DNA of 64,000 nucleotides from Oscillospiraceae bacterium (GCA_015069195.1 SVJA01000003.1:1-64000), one strand, 5' to 3'; positions 40,068 to 49,094 are shown, numbered from the stretch's first letter. Numbers and translations are program-made. The notes: a model not told the origin generated them from the sequence alone.

Positions 40068-42457
40068 TGATACAAAGTCGCGAAGAAAAAGCTTTGACGC
40101 AAAAGAAGTATATAATAAGGGTGCTGCTGTTGTCGCTGATAACGGCAGCACTCAGCATTGTACCGTTTATGATAGCAAAGGGCGGTCTTTTTACGCTTCG
40201 CGACGACTTTGATTATCAGCAGATAGTTTTTTCGATGTTCTGCAACAGTTCGGTAAAGAGCGGCGAACTCGGCTGGAGTTGGTATACAGACCTCGGCAGC
40301 AGTTTTATCGGAAGCTACAGTTTTTATAATTTGGGAAGCCCTTTTATGTGGCTCACTATGCTTCTTCCTGAAGCGGCGGTGCCGTATTCAATAGGTTTCA
40401 TAATCATATTGAAATACTGTGTTGCAGCGCTTCTTTCTTATTTATATGTATCACGCTTTGTGAAAAATAAAAATTATGCCGTGCTGGGCTCCTTGATGTA
40501 TGCCTTTTGCGGTTTCCAGACGATGAATCTGATATTCCCGTTTCACGATGTTACGGCGCTGTTTCCGCTGCTTTTGATTGGTGTTGAGGAACTTGTCGAG
40601 AAAAAGCGATTCGGTGTACTTGCATTTGCCGTTGCGGTATGTGCAATGCTCAACTACTACTTTTTGTTCGGTCAGATAATTTTTGTAATTCTGTACTTTA
40701 TATTCAGATTTTTGATAACCGATTTCAAAAAATATATAAAAGTTGTTCCGAAGTGCCTTTTAGAAGGGTTGCTCGGTGTAGGCCTCGTATCATTTTATTT
40801 TATTCCGTCAACCCTTGCAGTAACGGACAACCCTCGTCTGGGGTCGTTTGTGTCTGAAATCATATACGGCTGGCGCACATATCTTATGATAATGCAGGCA
40901 TATTTTATCCCCGCAGATGTAATGGGTTCGCAGGCATATTTTGTAAATCACGCTTGCGATTCATGCGCAATATATTTGCCGCTTTTTGCAATGACACTTG
41001 TTTTCGGATATATGCTCCAAAACAAAAAGAGCAATCTTACAAAGTTTATCATTTTACTTGCAGGCATTTCGCTGATCCCTGTGCTCAATGCTGCTTTTTC
41101 GATGTTCAATGAAAGATACTATGCTCGCTGGTACTATATGGCTGTACTCATATTTGCACTTGCTTCTGCTATGGCACTTGACGGTGCAGACGAAAAGGGC
41201 AACAAAACTTTGAAACACGGATTTATTCTTAATGCGGCAGGTACTTTACTTACTATGTGTGCATGCGGCGGAGTAATAGTCTTGTCAATATTGTTTGAAC
41301 TTCACATCGAAGATAAAGCTAACATAAAAATGATGATTATATACGGTATATTGGCTACCGCAGGCCTTGTCATAACTGCGTTGTGTATATGTGTAAAGGA
41401 CACAAAGCGCAGAGTTGCTGCAATGTTGTCGGGTATAATGCTTTTCTCGTTAATAACCACCGGACTTGCAATTTACCGTTATAAGCATGGCTCTGATTCC
41501 GGATATTGGTACAATGACAATGTCAAGACCGTAAGCAAAGCACTTGACAGTAAAAAAGTGTATGATTCATTCGTGGGACTTGCTGAAAATATCAAACTTC
41601 CAGATGAACAGAATTACCGCATCAGAACTGCGTGGTGCGACCTTGACAGCGACTATATATGGCACTCCTACGACAACGCTTCAATGCTTCTCAAAGTTCC
41701 TTCGGTAAATTGCTTCAACAGCACCGTTTCCGGCGGTATCTTTGAATTTTACGATGCTCTAGGCATTGACCGCTATGTGTCGGCAATCGATAATAATTAC
41801 CCCGGAATTTCCGAGCTCCTTTCGTGCAGATACTATTTTACTTCTGTTAAAGAGCCTGACAAGGTAGTCGTATCGAGCTACACTGACAGTTTCGGAGACA
41901 CGGTGTATGTGTACGAATACGATAATTTTATTCCGTTTGGTTTTTGTTATGACAAATATATTACACCGGAAGAGTTTTCAAAATATGATACGGAAACCAA
42001 ATGCCTGATTCTTCTTAATGCGGTTGTTATGGAAGAATCAGAAGCCGCCGCTTGCGGCGGCTTGACCGCAATTTCGCAGAGCGAAATTGCGGAGCTGTCC
42101 GCCGCCGACATACCGGCTTATGCGGCGGCCAGAAACAAAGCTGCGTCAAGCAGCTTTGAACGATCAAGCTACGGATTTAAATCCGTAATAACCACTGAAA
42201 AAGATTGCTGTGCATATTTCAGTGTGCCGCGCGACAGCGGGTTTACTGCGACAGTAAACGGAAAAAAAGTCGAAATAATCGTTACCAACGGAATGATGGC
42301 AGTGCCTGTAGAAACCGGTGAAAATGTTATTGAGTTTGAATACGAAATGCCGGGGCTTGATGTGGGCTTTGTGATTTCAACAATGTCGTTTACGGTGTTC
42401 GTGCTTTTGTGGGTAGTTTATAAGAGAAGAATATTGAAATTCGTTAAGAAAAGTTGA
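40067..42457 (+). CDS. YfhO-family membrane glycosyltransferase-like protein
   Basis: 796 residues with about 12 hydrophobic segments in the first 460, an extracellular domain, and a final helix. Motifs RDDFDYQQIVFSMF and DLGSSFIGSYSFYNLGSPF are typical of YfhO, a GT-C-like family (in Bacillus it affects lipoteichoic acid glycosylation). Residues about 647-707 are encoded by six palindromes (42007-42187) and read as Ala/Ser/Glu-rich filler in the extracellular domain. The start overlaps the radical SAM stop. Confidence 0.85.
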   Translation: MIQSREEKALTQKKYIIRVLLLSLITAALSIVPFMIAKGGLFTLRDDFDYQQIVFSMFCNSSVKSGELGWSWYTDLGSSFIGSYSFYNLGSPFMWLTMLLPEAAVPYSIGFIIILKYCVAALLSYLYVSRFVKNKNYAVLGSLMYAFCGFQTMNLIFPFHDVTALFPLLLIGVEELVEKKRFGVLAFAVAVCAMLNYYFLFGQIIFVILYFIFRFLITDFKKYIKVVPKCLLEGLLGVGLVSFYFIPSTLAVTDNPRLGSFVSEIIYGWRTYLMIMQAYFIPADVMGSQAYFVNHACDSCAIYLPLFAMTLVFGYMLQNKKSNLTKFIILLAGISLIPVLNAAFSMFNERYYARWYYMAVLIFALASAMALDGADEKGNKTLKHGFILNAAGTLLTMCACGGVIVLSILFELHIEDKANIKMMIIYGILATAGLVITALCICVKDTKRRVAAMLSGIMLFSLITTGLAIYRYKHGSDSGYWYNDNVKTVSKALDSKKVYDSFVGLAENIKLPDEQNYRIRTAWCDLDSDYIWHSYDNASMLLKVPSVNCFNSTVSGGIFEFYDALGIDRYVSAIDNNYPGISELLSCRYYFTSVKEPDKVVVSSYTDSFGDTVYVYEYDNFIPFGFCYDKYITPEEFSKYDTETKCLILLNAVVMEESEAAACGGLTAISQSEIAELSAADIPAYAAARNKAASSSFERSSYGFKSVITTEKDCCAYFSVPRDSGFTATVNGKKVEIIVTNGMMAVPVETGENVIEFEYEMPGLDVGFVISTMSFTVFVLLWVVYKRRILKFVKKS
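42007..42187. repeat. Block of six consecutive inverted repeats inside yfhO
   Basis: Arms: 42007-42014/42032-42039 (8 bp); 42042-42051/42054-42063 (10 bp); 42066-42077/42081-42092 (12 bp); 42099-42105/42122-42128 (7 bp); 42136-42144/42150-42158 (9 bp); 42170-42187 (18-base perfect palindrome). All are perfect, and the arm sequences are unrelated to each other. The reading frame stays open. Confidence 0.9.
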
Positions 42458-42549
42458 GTTGCAAATTTGAGGTTTATATCCCCCTGAAACGGTAAATACT
42501 TCCTATATATTGATATAGAAGAAAGTTACCTGTGAAGGGGGATTTTTCT

Positions 42550-43425
42550 GTGAAAATCGGTGACGTTTTACGTAACATTTTTTGTGTGATTTTAGGCGGC
42601 AGTTTAGCTGCTGCGGCCCTTGATTTTTTGTTGATTCCGGCGGGTGTTGCACCGGGCGGAATTTCCGGACTTTCGGCGGCAATCTGTGATGTATTCAAAA
42701 TTCCGATTTCTGTGGGCACTATGATCTTCATACTAAATGTGCCGCTTTTTGTGGGAGGATATCTATATATAGGTAGAAATTTTGCTGTTCAAAGTTTGAT
42801 CGGAACTTTTGTATTTTCGATAATGACCAATATTTTTGCACCGTTCACGGGGTATGTGACAGGCATTTTGTATGGTGAAACCGCGGAGTATGACAGGATA
42901 ATTTGCGCGCTTTGGGGAGGTGTGATTTTGGGTGCCGGATTGGGTTTTGTTTTTAAGGGCGGAGCGACTACCGGAGGCTCTGATATCGTCGCCAGAATTG
43001 TGTGTAAAAAATTTAATCAATTGTCAATCGGTCAGACAATCCTTATATGCGATTTTGTTGTTGTTTTTACGGTTGCAGTTCTGTACCGTAGTTTCAGTGC
43101 GGCAATGTATTCTGCCGTAGCAATTTTTGTTTCATCAAAATTTATTGATACTGTTGAGGCGGGCGTCAATTATGCAAGGCAGCTTACAATTGTCACATCA
43201 AAGCCGGATGAATTGTCAAAAGTCATTCTTTCCGGTGTTTCACGCGGCGTTACTAAAATCGAAGCTCTCGGAATGTACAGCAGCAGTCCGACGAATGTAC
43301 TTATATGCGTTGTCTATAAAAGTCAGATAGGCAAGGTTCAAAAGCTGGTGTCAAATTGTGATCCCGATGCGTTTACCATTGTAAGTGATGTCAGAAATGT
43401 AATCGGACAGTTTGATCATCGGTAA
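42550..43425 (+). CDS. YitT-family membrane protein
   Basis: 291 residues from GTG 42550 (AAGGGGG 8 bases upstream; GTG 42532 overlaps that site). Five hydrophobic segments with LIPAGVAPGGISGLSA and GATTGGSDIVARIV, then a C-terminal DUF2179 domain (VTSKPDELSKVILSGVSRG, SDVRNVIG). Function not established. Its stop lies in the repeat region that follows. Confidence 0.88.
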   Translation: MKIGDVLRNIFCVILGGSLAAAALDFLLIPAGVAPGGISGLSAAICDVFKIPISVGTMIFILNVPLFVGGYLYIGRNFAVQSLIGTFVFSIMTNIFAPFTGYVTGILYGETAEYDRIICALWGGVILGAGLGFVFKGGATTGGSDIVARIVCKKFNQLSIGQTILICDFVVVFTVAVLYRSFSAAMYSAVAIFVSSKFIDTVEAGVNYARQLTIVTSKPDELSKVILSGVSRGVTKIEALGMYSSSPTNVLICVVYKSQIGKVQKLVSNCDPDAFTIVSDVRNVIGQFDHR

Positions 43426-43561
43426 AGCCTGCGAGCCCACCCTCGAAAAACTTTGGAATTTTTATTCTGCCCGGTACCCGTAAAAGCCCGTGAGCCCACC
43501 ATCGAAAATCTTCGGAATTTTAATTCCGCTCAGCTTTTCGATGGTGGGCTCACGGGCTTTT
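43423..43561. terminator. Long perfect inverted repeat with a duplicated left arm
   Basis: Arms of 27 bases at 43482-43508 and 43535-43561 are perfect complements and end in T-runs, so this should terminate both yitT and the convergent gene at 43590. A degenerate second copy of the left arm plus loop (43424-43480, about 55 bases) precedes it and contains the yitT stop codon. Confidence 0.85.
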
Positions 43562-43589
43562 TCTTTTGTATATTATTATCCGGCAATTA

Positions 43590-44039
43590 TCACGCAGGAG
43601 TTTTTTCGTTAATGCTTTCGAGCACTTCTGTAATATGTGACGGAGCAACCGCATTGTTGTAAAGTGTTTGCATAACCGTAAACAGTTTCGACGGATTTTT
43701 AGAGAGATGTTTTATTCTGTATGAGTAGATGGGTGTATGTTTTGAAACCGAGTATGCATAAATTCCGTACTGCGCATAGAATGAACCGAGCAACTTCGGA
43801 TTTTTGCTTGCTTTGTAGATGTCGAAAATACTGTCTAATGAGAATGATGGAATGTTGTCCGCATCCACAGTGATAAAATAAAGATATGTAACCTCTGTGT
43901 CTTTGGAAGATGAAAATGTTTCGTAGAATTCTCCAAATGAATTATGAATGTCGCTGCTTAAGAAATCTATTCTGTCTTTTACTGTACCGTCGGCAGATAT
44001 GATGCACGCACCGTAAGGGATATGTATAAGCTCCTCCAT
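43590..44039 (-). CDS. Hypothetical protein
   Basis: 149 residues from ATG 44039 (AAAGGAGGT 9 bases upstream, a strong site). It begins MEELIHIPYGACIISADG and has LYFITVDADNIPSFSLD in the middle; no signal peptide or membrane segment. Not recognised. The strong binding site and normal composition support a real gene. Convergent with yitT and divergent from tatD. Confidence 0.7.
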   Translation of the reverse strand: MEELIHIPYGACIISADGTVKDRIDFLSSDIHNSFGEFYETFSSSKDTEVTYLYFITVDADNIPSFSLDSIFDIYKASKNPKLLGSFYAQYGIYAYSVSKHTPIYSYRIKHLSKNPSKLFTVMQTLYNNAVAPSHITEVLESINEKTPA

Positions 44040-44103
44040 ATTCTGAGTACCTCCTTTCATAAAAATCGGCAAGGTGGTACAACTAAGACTTCAATCAGCC
44101 GCT

Positions 44104-44132
44104 TTGATATGTTACAATGAAAAAGATAAAAT
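44104..44132 (+). promoter_or_regulatory. Promoter of tatD
   Basis: TTGATA at 44104-44109, 17 bases, TAAAAT at 44127-44132. Confidence 0.5.
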
Positions 44133-44203
44133 GTACATTATTTCCCGAAAATACGAATATTTCCCGGGTATAGTTAAATACTTATAACAGAGAGGCATAA
44201 ATT

Positions 44204-44965
44204 ATGTTTATTGATACACACGCACATTACGATGATGATGCTTTTGATGCTGATCGTGATGAACTCTTGCTGAAAGTTCACAAAAACGGTACCGAAGCGA
44301 TTATAAATGCGGCACAGGATTACAAAACTTCTCTCGTATGTGTAGAGCTGGCAGAAAAGTATCCGTTTTTGTATGCGACTGTCGGTGTACATCCGCACGA
44401 GGCGGCAAATGCTACCGACGAAGAATTGATTTTGATTGAGAAACTTGCTGCACATAATAAAGTGGTTGCCATCGGAGAGGCAGGTCTTGATTATCATTAC
44501 AATTTCAGTCCTGTTGATGATCAGAAGAGAATCTTTGCTGCAAACATTGAAATATCCGGACGTGTAGGTAAGCCGATAGTGGTTCATGACAGGGAAGCTC
44601 ACAGCGATGTACTTGAAATGATGGCGGCGAATATACAGCCCGGTGGTGCTGTGGTGCATTGTTTTTCCGGCAGTGCAGAGATGGCAAAGGTTATAGCTTC
44701 GAAGGGTTGGTACTTTTCGGTAGGCGGTGCGGCGACGTTTAAAAATGCCAGAAGAATAATAGAGGCACTTGCGGTAATTCCGGATGAACTTTTAATGCTC
44801 GAAACCGATTGCCCTTACATGACTCCGGAGCCTTTCAGGGGAAAAAGAAACGATTCTTCGTATATTGAGTATACAGCAAAGCGAATTGCGGAGATAAAAG
44901 GTATGACATATGAGGAATTGTGTGCCGTTACAAATGCAAATGCAAGGCGGTTTTTTGCAATTTGA
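44204..44965 (+). CDS. TatD-family metal-dependent hydrolase
   Basis: 253 residues with IDTHAHYDDDAF, GVHPHEA, AIGEAGLDYHY, VVHDREAH, VVHCFSGS and LLMLETDCPYM: the full TatD metal site. Members are DNases or D-aminoacyl-tRNA-type hydrolases. The order tatD-yabE-ksgA matches Bacillus yabD-yabE-(rnmV)-ksgA; rnmV is absent from this position. Confidence 0.93.
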   Translation: MFIDTHAHYDDDAFDADRDELLLKVHKNGTEAIINAAQDYKTSLVCVELAEKYPFLYATVGVHPHEAANATDEELILIEKLAAHNKVVAIGEAGLDYHYNFSPVDDQKRIFAANIEISGRVGKPIVVHDREAHSDVLEMMAANIQPGGAVVHCFSGSAEMAKVIASKGWYFSVGGAATFKNARRIIEALAVIPDELLMLETDCPYMTPEPFRGKRNDSSYIEYTAKRIAEIKGMTYEELCAVTNANARRFFAI

Positions 44966-45039
44966 CTAAAAAATGTAAATTTTCGTAAATTTGAAGCGAG
45001 GACGTTTTGTGCGAATTGTACAAAGTTTTGAAAAAAGTG

Positions 45040-45069
45040 TTGACGCGTTTTGATTGTCCATATTAAAAT
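45040..45069 (+). promoter_or_regulatory. Promoter of yabE
   Basis: TTGACG at 45040-45045, 18 bases, TAAAAT at 45064-45069 (or TTAAAA with 17). The leader is about 45 bases, too short for a c-di-AMP riboswitch. Confidence 0.5.
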
Positions 45070-45121
45070 ATTTTACGTTGGCGGCTTTGCCTTACAACAA
45101 ATTTCGAAAGGAGAAAACATC

Positions 45122-46204
45122 TTGAAGACTGATTTTGTTAAAAAAATTGTCGGTTACGTATCGCTCATAAAGTACCCTGTTATGTTGTTTGGTATCTTTT
45201 TTGCAACGTTGTTTTTGGTCGGTGCGATATTTACCGAAGATGTTACTTCTGTTACTATTTTCGACGGAGAATCATTGTACGAGCTCACAACGACCTGCGA
45301 TACGGTATCAGGTGCTCTTGCTCAGGCAGGCATTACCGTAGGCGCTGATGATAAGCTTAATTGTGGATTGAAAGATTCTCTTACAAAAGTTGATTTTATT
45401 GAGATTACAAGACCTATTTATGTAGATGTCACTGTTGACAACAAAACTCAGACACTTTTGACTTATTCCGGAACTATTTCGGATGTATTCGAAAAGAACG
45501 GTATATTCGTTGATACTGACGACCTTTTACACGGCGCAGAGCTTGACGAAGAGATAAAAGAAAATATTTCTGTTTCGGTTCAGCGAGTCACTGAGACATA
45601 TGCTTACGATTACGGTACTGTTGATTATGAGACAAAATACGTTGCAGACAGCAGTATGTATGCCGGCGAAGAGAGAGTTGTCACAAAGGGCGTTGCAGGA
45701 GAGGTTGCTTATAAGTTCAAAGTAACTCTTGTAGACGGAGTAGAGACAGAAAGAGTATTTGTAAGCGAGGAGATTACAAAAGCTCCCGTAAACCAGGTTA
45801 TAGCATACGGCACAAAAGCTACTATGGAGACATCCCGTGGTAAGATTACTTATACAAAGGTCATGAGTGTTACCGCTACAGCGTATACAAACGATGCTAA
45901 ATGGGGAGACGCTACTGCGAGCGGTATGCGTACACGTTGGGGTATCATAGCGGTTGACCCGAGAGTTATCCCTTTGGGAACGAAGGTTTACGTAAAGAGT
46001 ACAAAGCCCGGCTATGCTGATTATGGTTTTGCTATTGCTGCCGATACAGGCGGATCTATCAAGGGTAGTATTATCGACCTTTGGATGGATAATGACCCGC
46101 TTTGTAACCGTTGGGGACGTAGCCCTGCGGAAGTTTACATCCTCGAAGATCAGTCTGTAGACATCTTTGATCTGAGAAACGGTTCTGTTTGGACAGCACC
46201 GTAA
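45122..46204 (+). CDS. yabE: YabE-like cell-wall protein (DUF348-G5-3D)
   Basis: 360 residues from TTG 45122 (AAAGGAG 8 bases upstream). An N-terminal signal anchor (YPVMLFGIFFATLFLVGAIF), two ubiquitin-like DUF348 segments, a G5 domain (KGVAGEVAYKFKVTLVDG) and a C-terminal 3D domain (VTATAYTNDAKWGDATASG, DPRVIPLGTKVYV, AADTGGSIKG, IDLWM). The three Asp residues of the 3D domain, which resembles MltA lytic transglycosylases, are present. Rpf-like role in peptidoglycan turnover is inferred. Confidence 0.9.
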   Translation: MKTDFVKKIVGYVSLIKYPVMLFGIFFATLFLVGAIFTEDVTSVTIFDGESLYELTTTCDTVSGALAQAGITVGADDKLNCGLKDSLTKVDFIEITRPIYVDVTVDNKTQTLLTYSGTISDVFEKNGIFVDTDDLLHGAELDEEIKENISVSVQRVTETYAYDYGTVDYETKYVADSSMYAGEERVVTKGVAGEVAYKFKVTLVDGVETERVFVSEEITKAPVNQVIAYGTKATMETSRGKITYTKVMSVTATAYTNDAKWGDATASGMRTRWGIIAVDPRVIPLGTKVYVKSTKPGYADYGFAIAADTGGSIKGSIIDLWMDNDPLCNRWGRSPAEVYILEDQSVDIFDLRNGSVWTAP

Positions 46205-46231
46205 AATTCTTCGGTTTGGAGAAAATGTTTA

Positions 46232-47107
46232 ATGGGTAATTATTATAATACCGGTGAAATAATGAGGTCTTATGACATAAGACCGACTAAAAGTTTAGGA
46301 CAAAATTTCCTGAATGACCTTGGGGTTGTTCGGGAAATTGTTTCTATTGCGCAGCTTTCAAAGGAAGATGCCGTTATAGAGATCGGCCCGGGTCTTGGAG
46401 TAATGACTTCTATGCTTGCGGAAGAAGCAGGTATGGTTGTTGCTGTCGAAATTGATACAAAGCTTTTAAAGGTTCTTGAGCCTCTTAAAATTGCTAAAGG
46501 AAACATTGAGATTATCAATGAAGATATTCTTAAACTTGATATAAAAAGAGATATTATAGAAAAATATATTGTACCAAACGGATATAAGCGTGTTAAAGTC
46601 GTGGCTAATCTTCCGTACTACATCACTACGCCGATTGCGATGAAATTCTTGGAGGAGAACGTTCCTCTTCTCGAATCGCTCACGTTTATGGTACAAAAAG
46701 AAGTTGCAGACAGAATGACTGCGGGTCCGGGAGGCAAAGAATACGGTGCGCTTTCCGTGGCGGTGGGTTATTTTGCAGAAGGTAAGACTGCTTTTAAAGT
46801 TCCGCCGTCTGCTTTTACTCCGAGACCTAACATAGATTCGGCTGTTGTGTCGTTGATTGTCAGAAAAACACCGCCGTTTGAACTTAAAGATAAAGATTAT
46901 TTCTTTAAGGTTGTGAAAGCTTCTTTTGCACAGAGAAGGAAGATGCTTACGAATTCTCTTGCTAATGCTCCATACTTGGGTGTTACGCGTGACGATGTTA
47001 CAGAGACGTTGGAGGAAATAGGAAAAACTGCGACAATCCGCGGTGAAGTTTTGACTCCTGCGGAGTTTGGTGAGTTATCTAATAGCTTGTATAAAAAGAG
47101 AGGTTAA
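46232..47107 (+). CDS. ksgA: 16S rRNA (adenine-1518/1519-N6) dimethyltransferase
   Basis: 291 residues; SAM-binding EIGPGLGVMTSML, the catalytic NLPYYITTPI and FTPRPNIDSAVV identify KsgA/RsmA. It dimethylates two adenines in helix 45 of 16S rRNA late in 30S assembly. The last 8 codons lie inside the left arm of a 29-base inverted repeat. ATG 46232 is used; ATG 46262 is a possible alternative. Confidence 0.95.
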   Translation: MGNYYNTGEIMRSYDIRPTKSLGQNFLNDLGVVREIVSIAQLSKEDAVIEIGPGLGVMTSMLAEEAGMVVAVEIDTKLLKVLEPLKIAKGNIEIINEDILKLDIKRDIIEKYIVPNGYKRVKVVANLPYYITTPIAMKFLEENVPLLESLTFMVQKEVADRMTAGPGGKEYGALSVAVGYFAEGKTAFKVPPSAFTPRPNIDSAVVSLIVRKTPPFELKDKDYFFKVVKASFAQRRKMLTNSLANAPYLGVTRDDVTETLEEIGKTATIRGEVLTPAEFGELSNSLYKKRG

Positions 47108-47162
47108 AACCTGAGTGGAAGCGAAGCTTCCAAAGGTTTTAACCTCTCTTTTTATACAAGCT
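47084..47162. repeat. 29-bp inverted repeat that copies the end of ksgA
   Basis: Left arm 47084-47112 covers the last codons and stop of ksgA; right arm 47134-47162 is its perfect complement and carries a T-rich run. A second hairpin (GGAAGC-GAA-GCTTCC, 47117-47131) is nested in the loop. AGTGGAAGCGAAG occurs in the loop (47115) and again at about 47176. It should act as a terminator. Confidence 0.9.
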
Positions 47163-47284
47163 TACATGTGATTAAGTGGAAGCGAAGTTTAGTAAAATTT
47201 TGATCGGGTGGGGAGATAACAATACTATACTTTTTTGTTATATTATATGTTATAATGCCAAAGTAATGAATGGTGGTGATTTGT

Positions 47285-48241
47285 ATGGCTGAATTATATC
47301 TCGGAATAGAAATAGGCGGGACAAAACAGCAGATTGCAGTATGTGATAAAAACGGACAGATTGTTCGTATGGAAAGCGAGCGTGTTGTTTTGGTGAGCGG
47401 CGCATCTGATATACGTGCATGGATAGAGAAAACTATCGATAAGTTGCTTGATGAATTTCCGGGTGTAAAGGCGATCGGTGTCGGTTTCGGCGGTCCGCTT
47501 GAGTCTGTGACAGGAAAGTGTATTATGTCATTGCAAGTTCACGGCTGGGAAAATTTCGAACTTAAGACTTGGCTTGAGAAAAAATATCCGTTTCCGGTAA
47601 CGGTGGTAAATGATACCGTTGCAGGTGGTTATGCGGAGCTTAAACTCGGTAGCGGACGAAATTCGGCAAAGTTTTTTTACACGAATATCGGTACAGGCAT
47701 AGGCGGTTCATTGTTTTCATGCGGAAAAACATGGGACGGCATCGGCTTCGGCGGAGCTTATCTTGGCAATACATATGTTGCCGACTGGACATCTGAAGAA
47801 AACGGTGCAGTTACAAGGATTGAAACGATTTGCAGCGGTGTTCAGATTGAGAAGCGTTTGAGAAAAGCCGGATATGTTCCCGAAGATTCAATGCTTATTG
47901 GATTGTGTGGCGGAAATACGGAAAAAATTGATTGTCGCATGCTGAAAAAAGCCGCAGAGTGTAATGATGCATTTGCTCTTGACGAACTTGATAGAATAGG
48001 TCATACTTTCGGAATGGGTGTTGCAAATGTTGTGACATTGCTCGGTGTAGATACTGTTTCCATAGGCGGCGGTGTGGCTAATCTGGGAGATTTGATTTTA
48101 GAACCGATCAGAAAATATGCGGAAAAGTATGTATTCATATCCGGCAAAGGACGATTTAAAGTTGTTCAATGCACATTGATGGATGACAATGTGCCCGTGG
48201 GAGCAGCTCTTTATGCAAGAGACGGTTTTGATACAATATAA
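47285..48241 (+). CDS. ROK-family sugar kinase
   Basis: 318 residues from ATG 47285 (GGTGGTG upstream; the longer frame from 47270 has no site). The ATP-binding GIEIGGTKQQIAV, GVGFGGPLES, VVNDTVAGGYAELKLG and NIGTGIGGSLF identify an ROK kinase. The usual zinc motif CxCGxxGC is absent (TICSGVQIEKRL), as in some non-glucokinase members. Sugar unknown. The next gene, deoC, hints at a pentose or deoxyribose context, but that is weak. Confidence 0.85.
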   Translation: MAELYLGIEIGGTKQQIAVCDKNGQIVRMESERVVLVSGASDIRAWIEKTIDKLLDEFPGVKAIGVGFGGPLESVTGKCIMSLQVHGWENFELKTWLEKKYPFPVTVVNDTVAGGYAELKLGSGRNSAKFFYTNIGTGIGGSLFSCGKTWDGIGFGGAYLGNTYVADWTSEENGAVTRIETICSGVQIEKRLRKAGYVPEDSMLIGLCGGNTEKIDCRMLKKAAECNDAFALDELDRIGHTFGMGVANVVTLLGVDTVSIGGGVANLGDLILEPIRKYAEKYVFISGKGRFKVVQCTLMDDNVPVGAALYARDGFDTI

Positions 48242-48267
48242 AAAATTTCAGATAAGAGGTAATGGTT

Positions 48268-48990
48268 ATGTTAGAAAAAGGTTATGACAAAAGTTATGCG
48301 AAATACTGCGATCACACAGTTTTGAGAGCTTATACAACAACTGAAAAAGTTAAGGAGTTCTGCAAAGAGGCTATAGAGTACGGCGCGGCAGCTGTTTGTG
48401 TAAATCCCGTTCACGTAAAACTTGTTCACGATGAACTTATCGGAACAGACGTAAAGGTTGCTACAGTTATAGGTTTTCCTCTCGGAGCAAACAAAACTTC
48501 TATAAAGGCTATGGAAGCTCTCGAAGCGGTAAAAGACGGTGCCGACGAAGTTGATATGGTAATAAATATCGGTGCACTCCGCGGCAGTGAAACTGATTTT
48601 GTATACAATGATATAAAGGCTGTTGTAGATGCTGCAAAAGGCGAGAACGCTGACGTGAAAGTAAAAGTTATCATTGAGACTTGTTACCTTACGGACGCCG
48701 AGAAAGTTCTTGCTTGTGAGCTCAGTCTTAAGGCCGGTGCAGATTTTGTAAAAACTTCGACCGGTATGGGTAACGGCGGTGCAACACTTCACGATATCGA
48801 ACTTATGATAAAGACCGTTGACGGAAAAATGCAGGTAAAAGCATCAGGCGGTGTTGATAACAGAGCTGCTGCTTATGCTTTTATAAATGCCGGTGCAGAC
48901 CGTCTCGGAGTGAGCCGTGTTCCGCAGATTGTTAATGATGATACATCTATTATGTCGGCTGCTGCGACAAATCAGCCGCCTGAGTTTTGA
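48268..48990 (+). CDS. deoC: Deoxyribose-phosphate aldolase
   Basis: 240 residues from ATG 48268 (AAGAGG 8 bases upstream; ATG 48262 is too close). DHTVLRAYTT, VNPVHVKLVHD, TVIGFPLGANK, ADEVDMVINIGAL, KVKVIIETCYL and the Schiff-base Lys in FVKTSTGMGNGG are complete. It cleaves 2-deoxyribose-5-phosphate to acetaldehyde and glyceraldehyde-3-phosphate in nucleoside breakdown. Confidence 0.95.
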   Translation: MLEKGYDKSYAKYCDHTVLRAYTTTEKVKEFCKEAIEYGAAAVCVNPVHVKLVHDELIGTDVKVATVIGFPLGANKTSIKAMEALEAVKDGADEVDMVINIGALRGSETDFVYNDIKAVVDAAKGENADVKVKVIIETCYLTDAEKVLACELSLKAGADFVKTSTGMGNGGATLHDIELMIKTVDGKMQVKASGGVDNRAAAYAFINAGADRLGVSRVPQIVNDDTSIMSAAATNQPPEF

Positions 48991-49031
48991 TATGATTTGA
49001 GTTCGATAAAATTATCATAGAATCAGCTTTA

Positions 49032-49069
49032 AATCCGTCGATGTTAATAAATTATTACATTGACGGATT
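49032..49069 (+). terminator. Imperfect hairpin after deoC overlapping the potA promoter
   Basis: Arms 49032-49044 and 49057-49069 are 13 bases with one mismatch. No T-run follows, so termination is uncertain. The right arm contains the -35 box of the next promoter. Confidence 0.45.
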
Positions 49070-49088
49070 ATTCATATTACTTTATAAT
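49060..49088 (+). promoter_or_regulatory. Promoter of the pot operon leader
   Basis: TTGACG at 49060-49065, 17 bases, perfect TATAAT at 49083-49088. The predicted transcript starts near 49095, about 375 bases before potA. Confidence 0.65.
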
Positions 49089-49094
49089 TCACAT

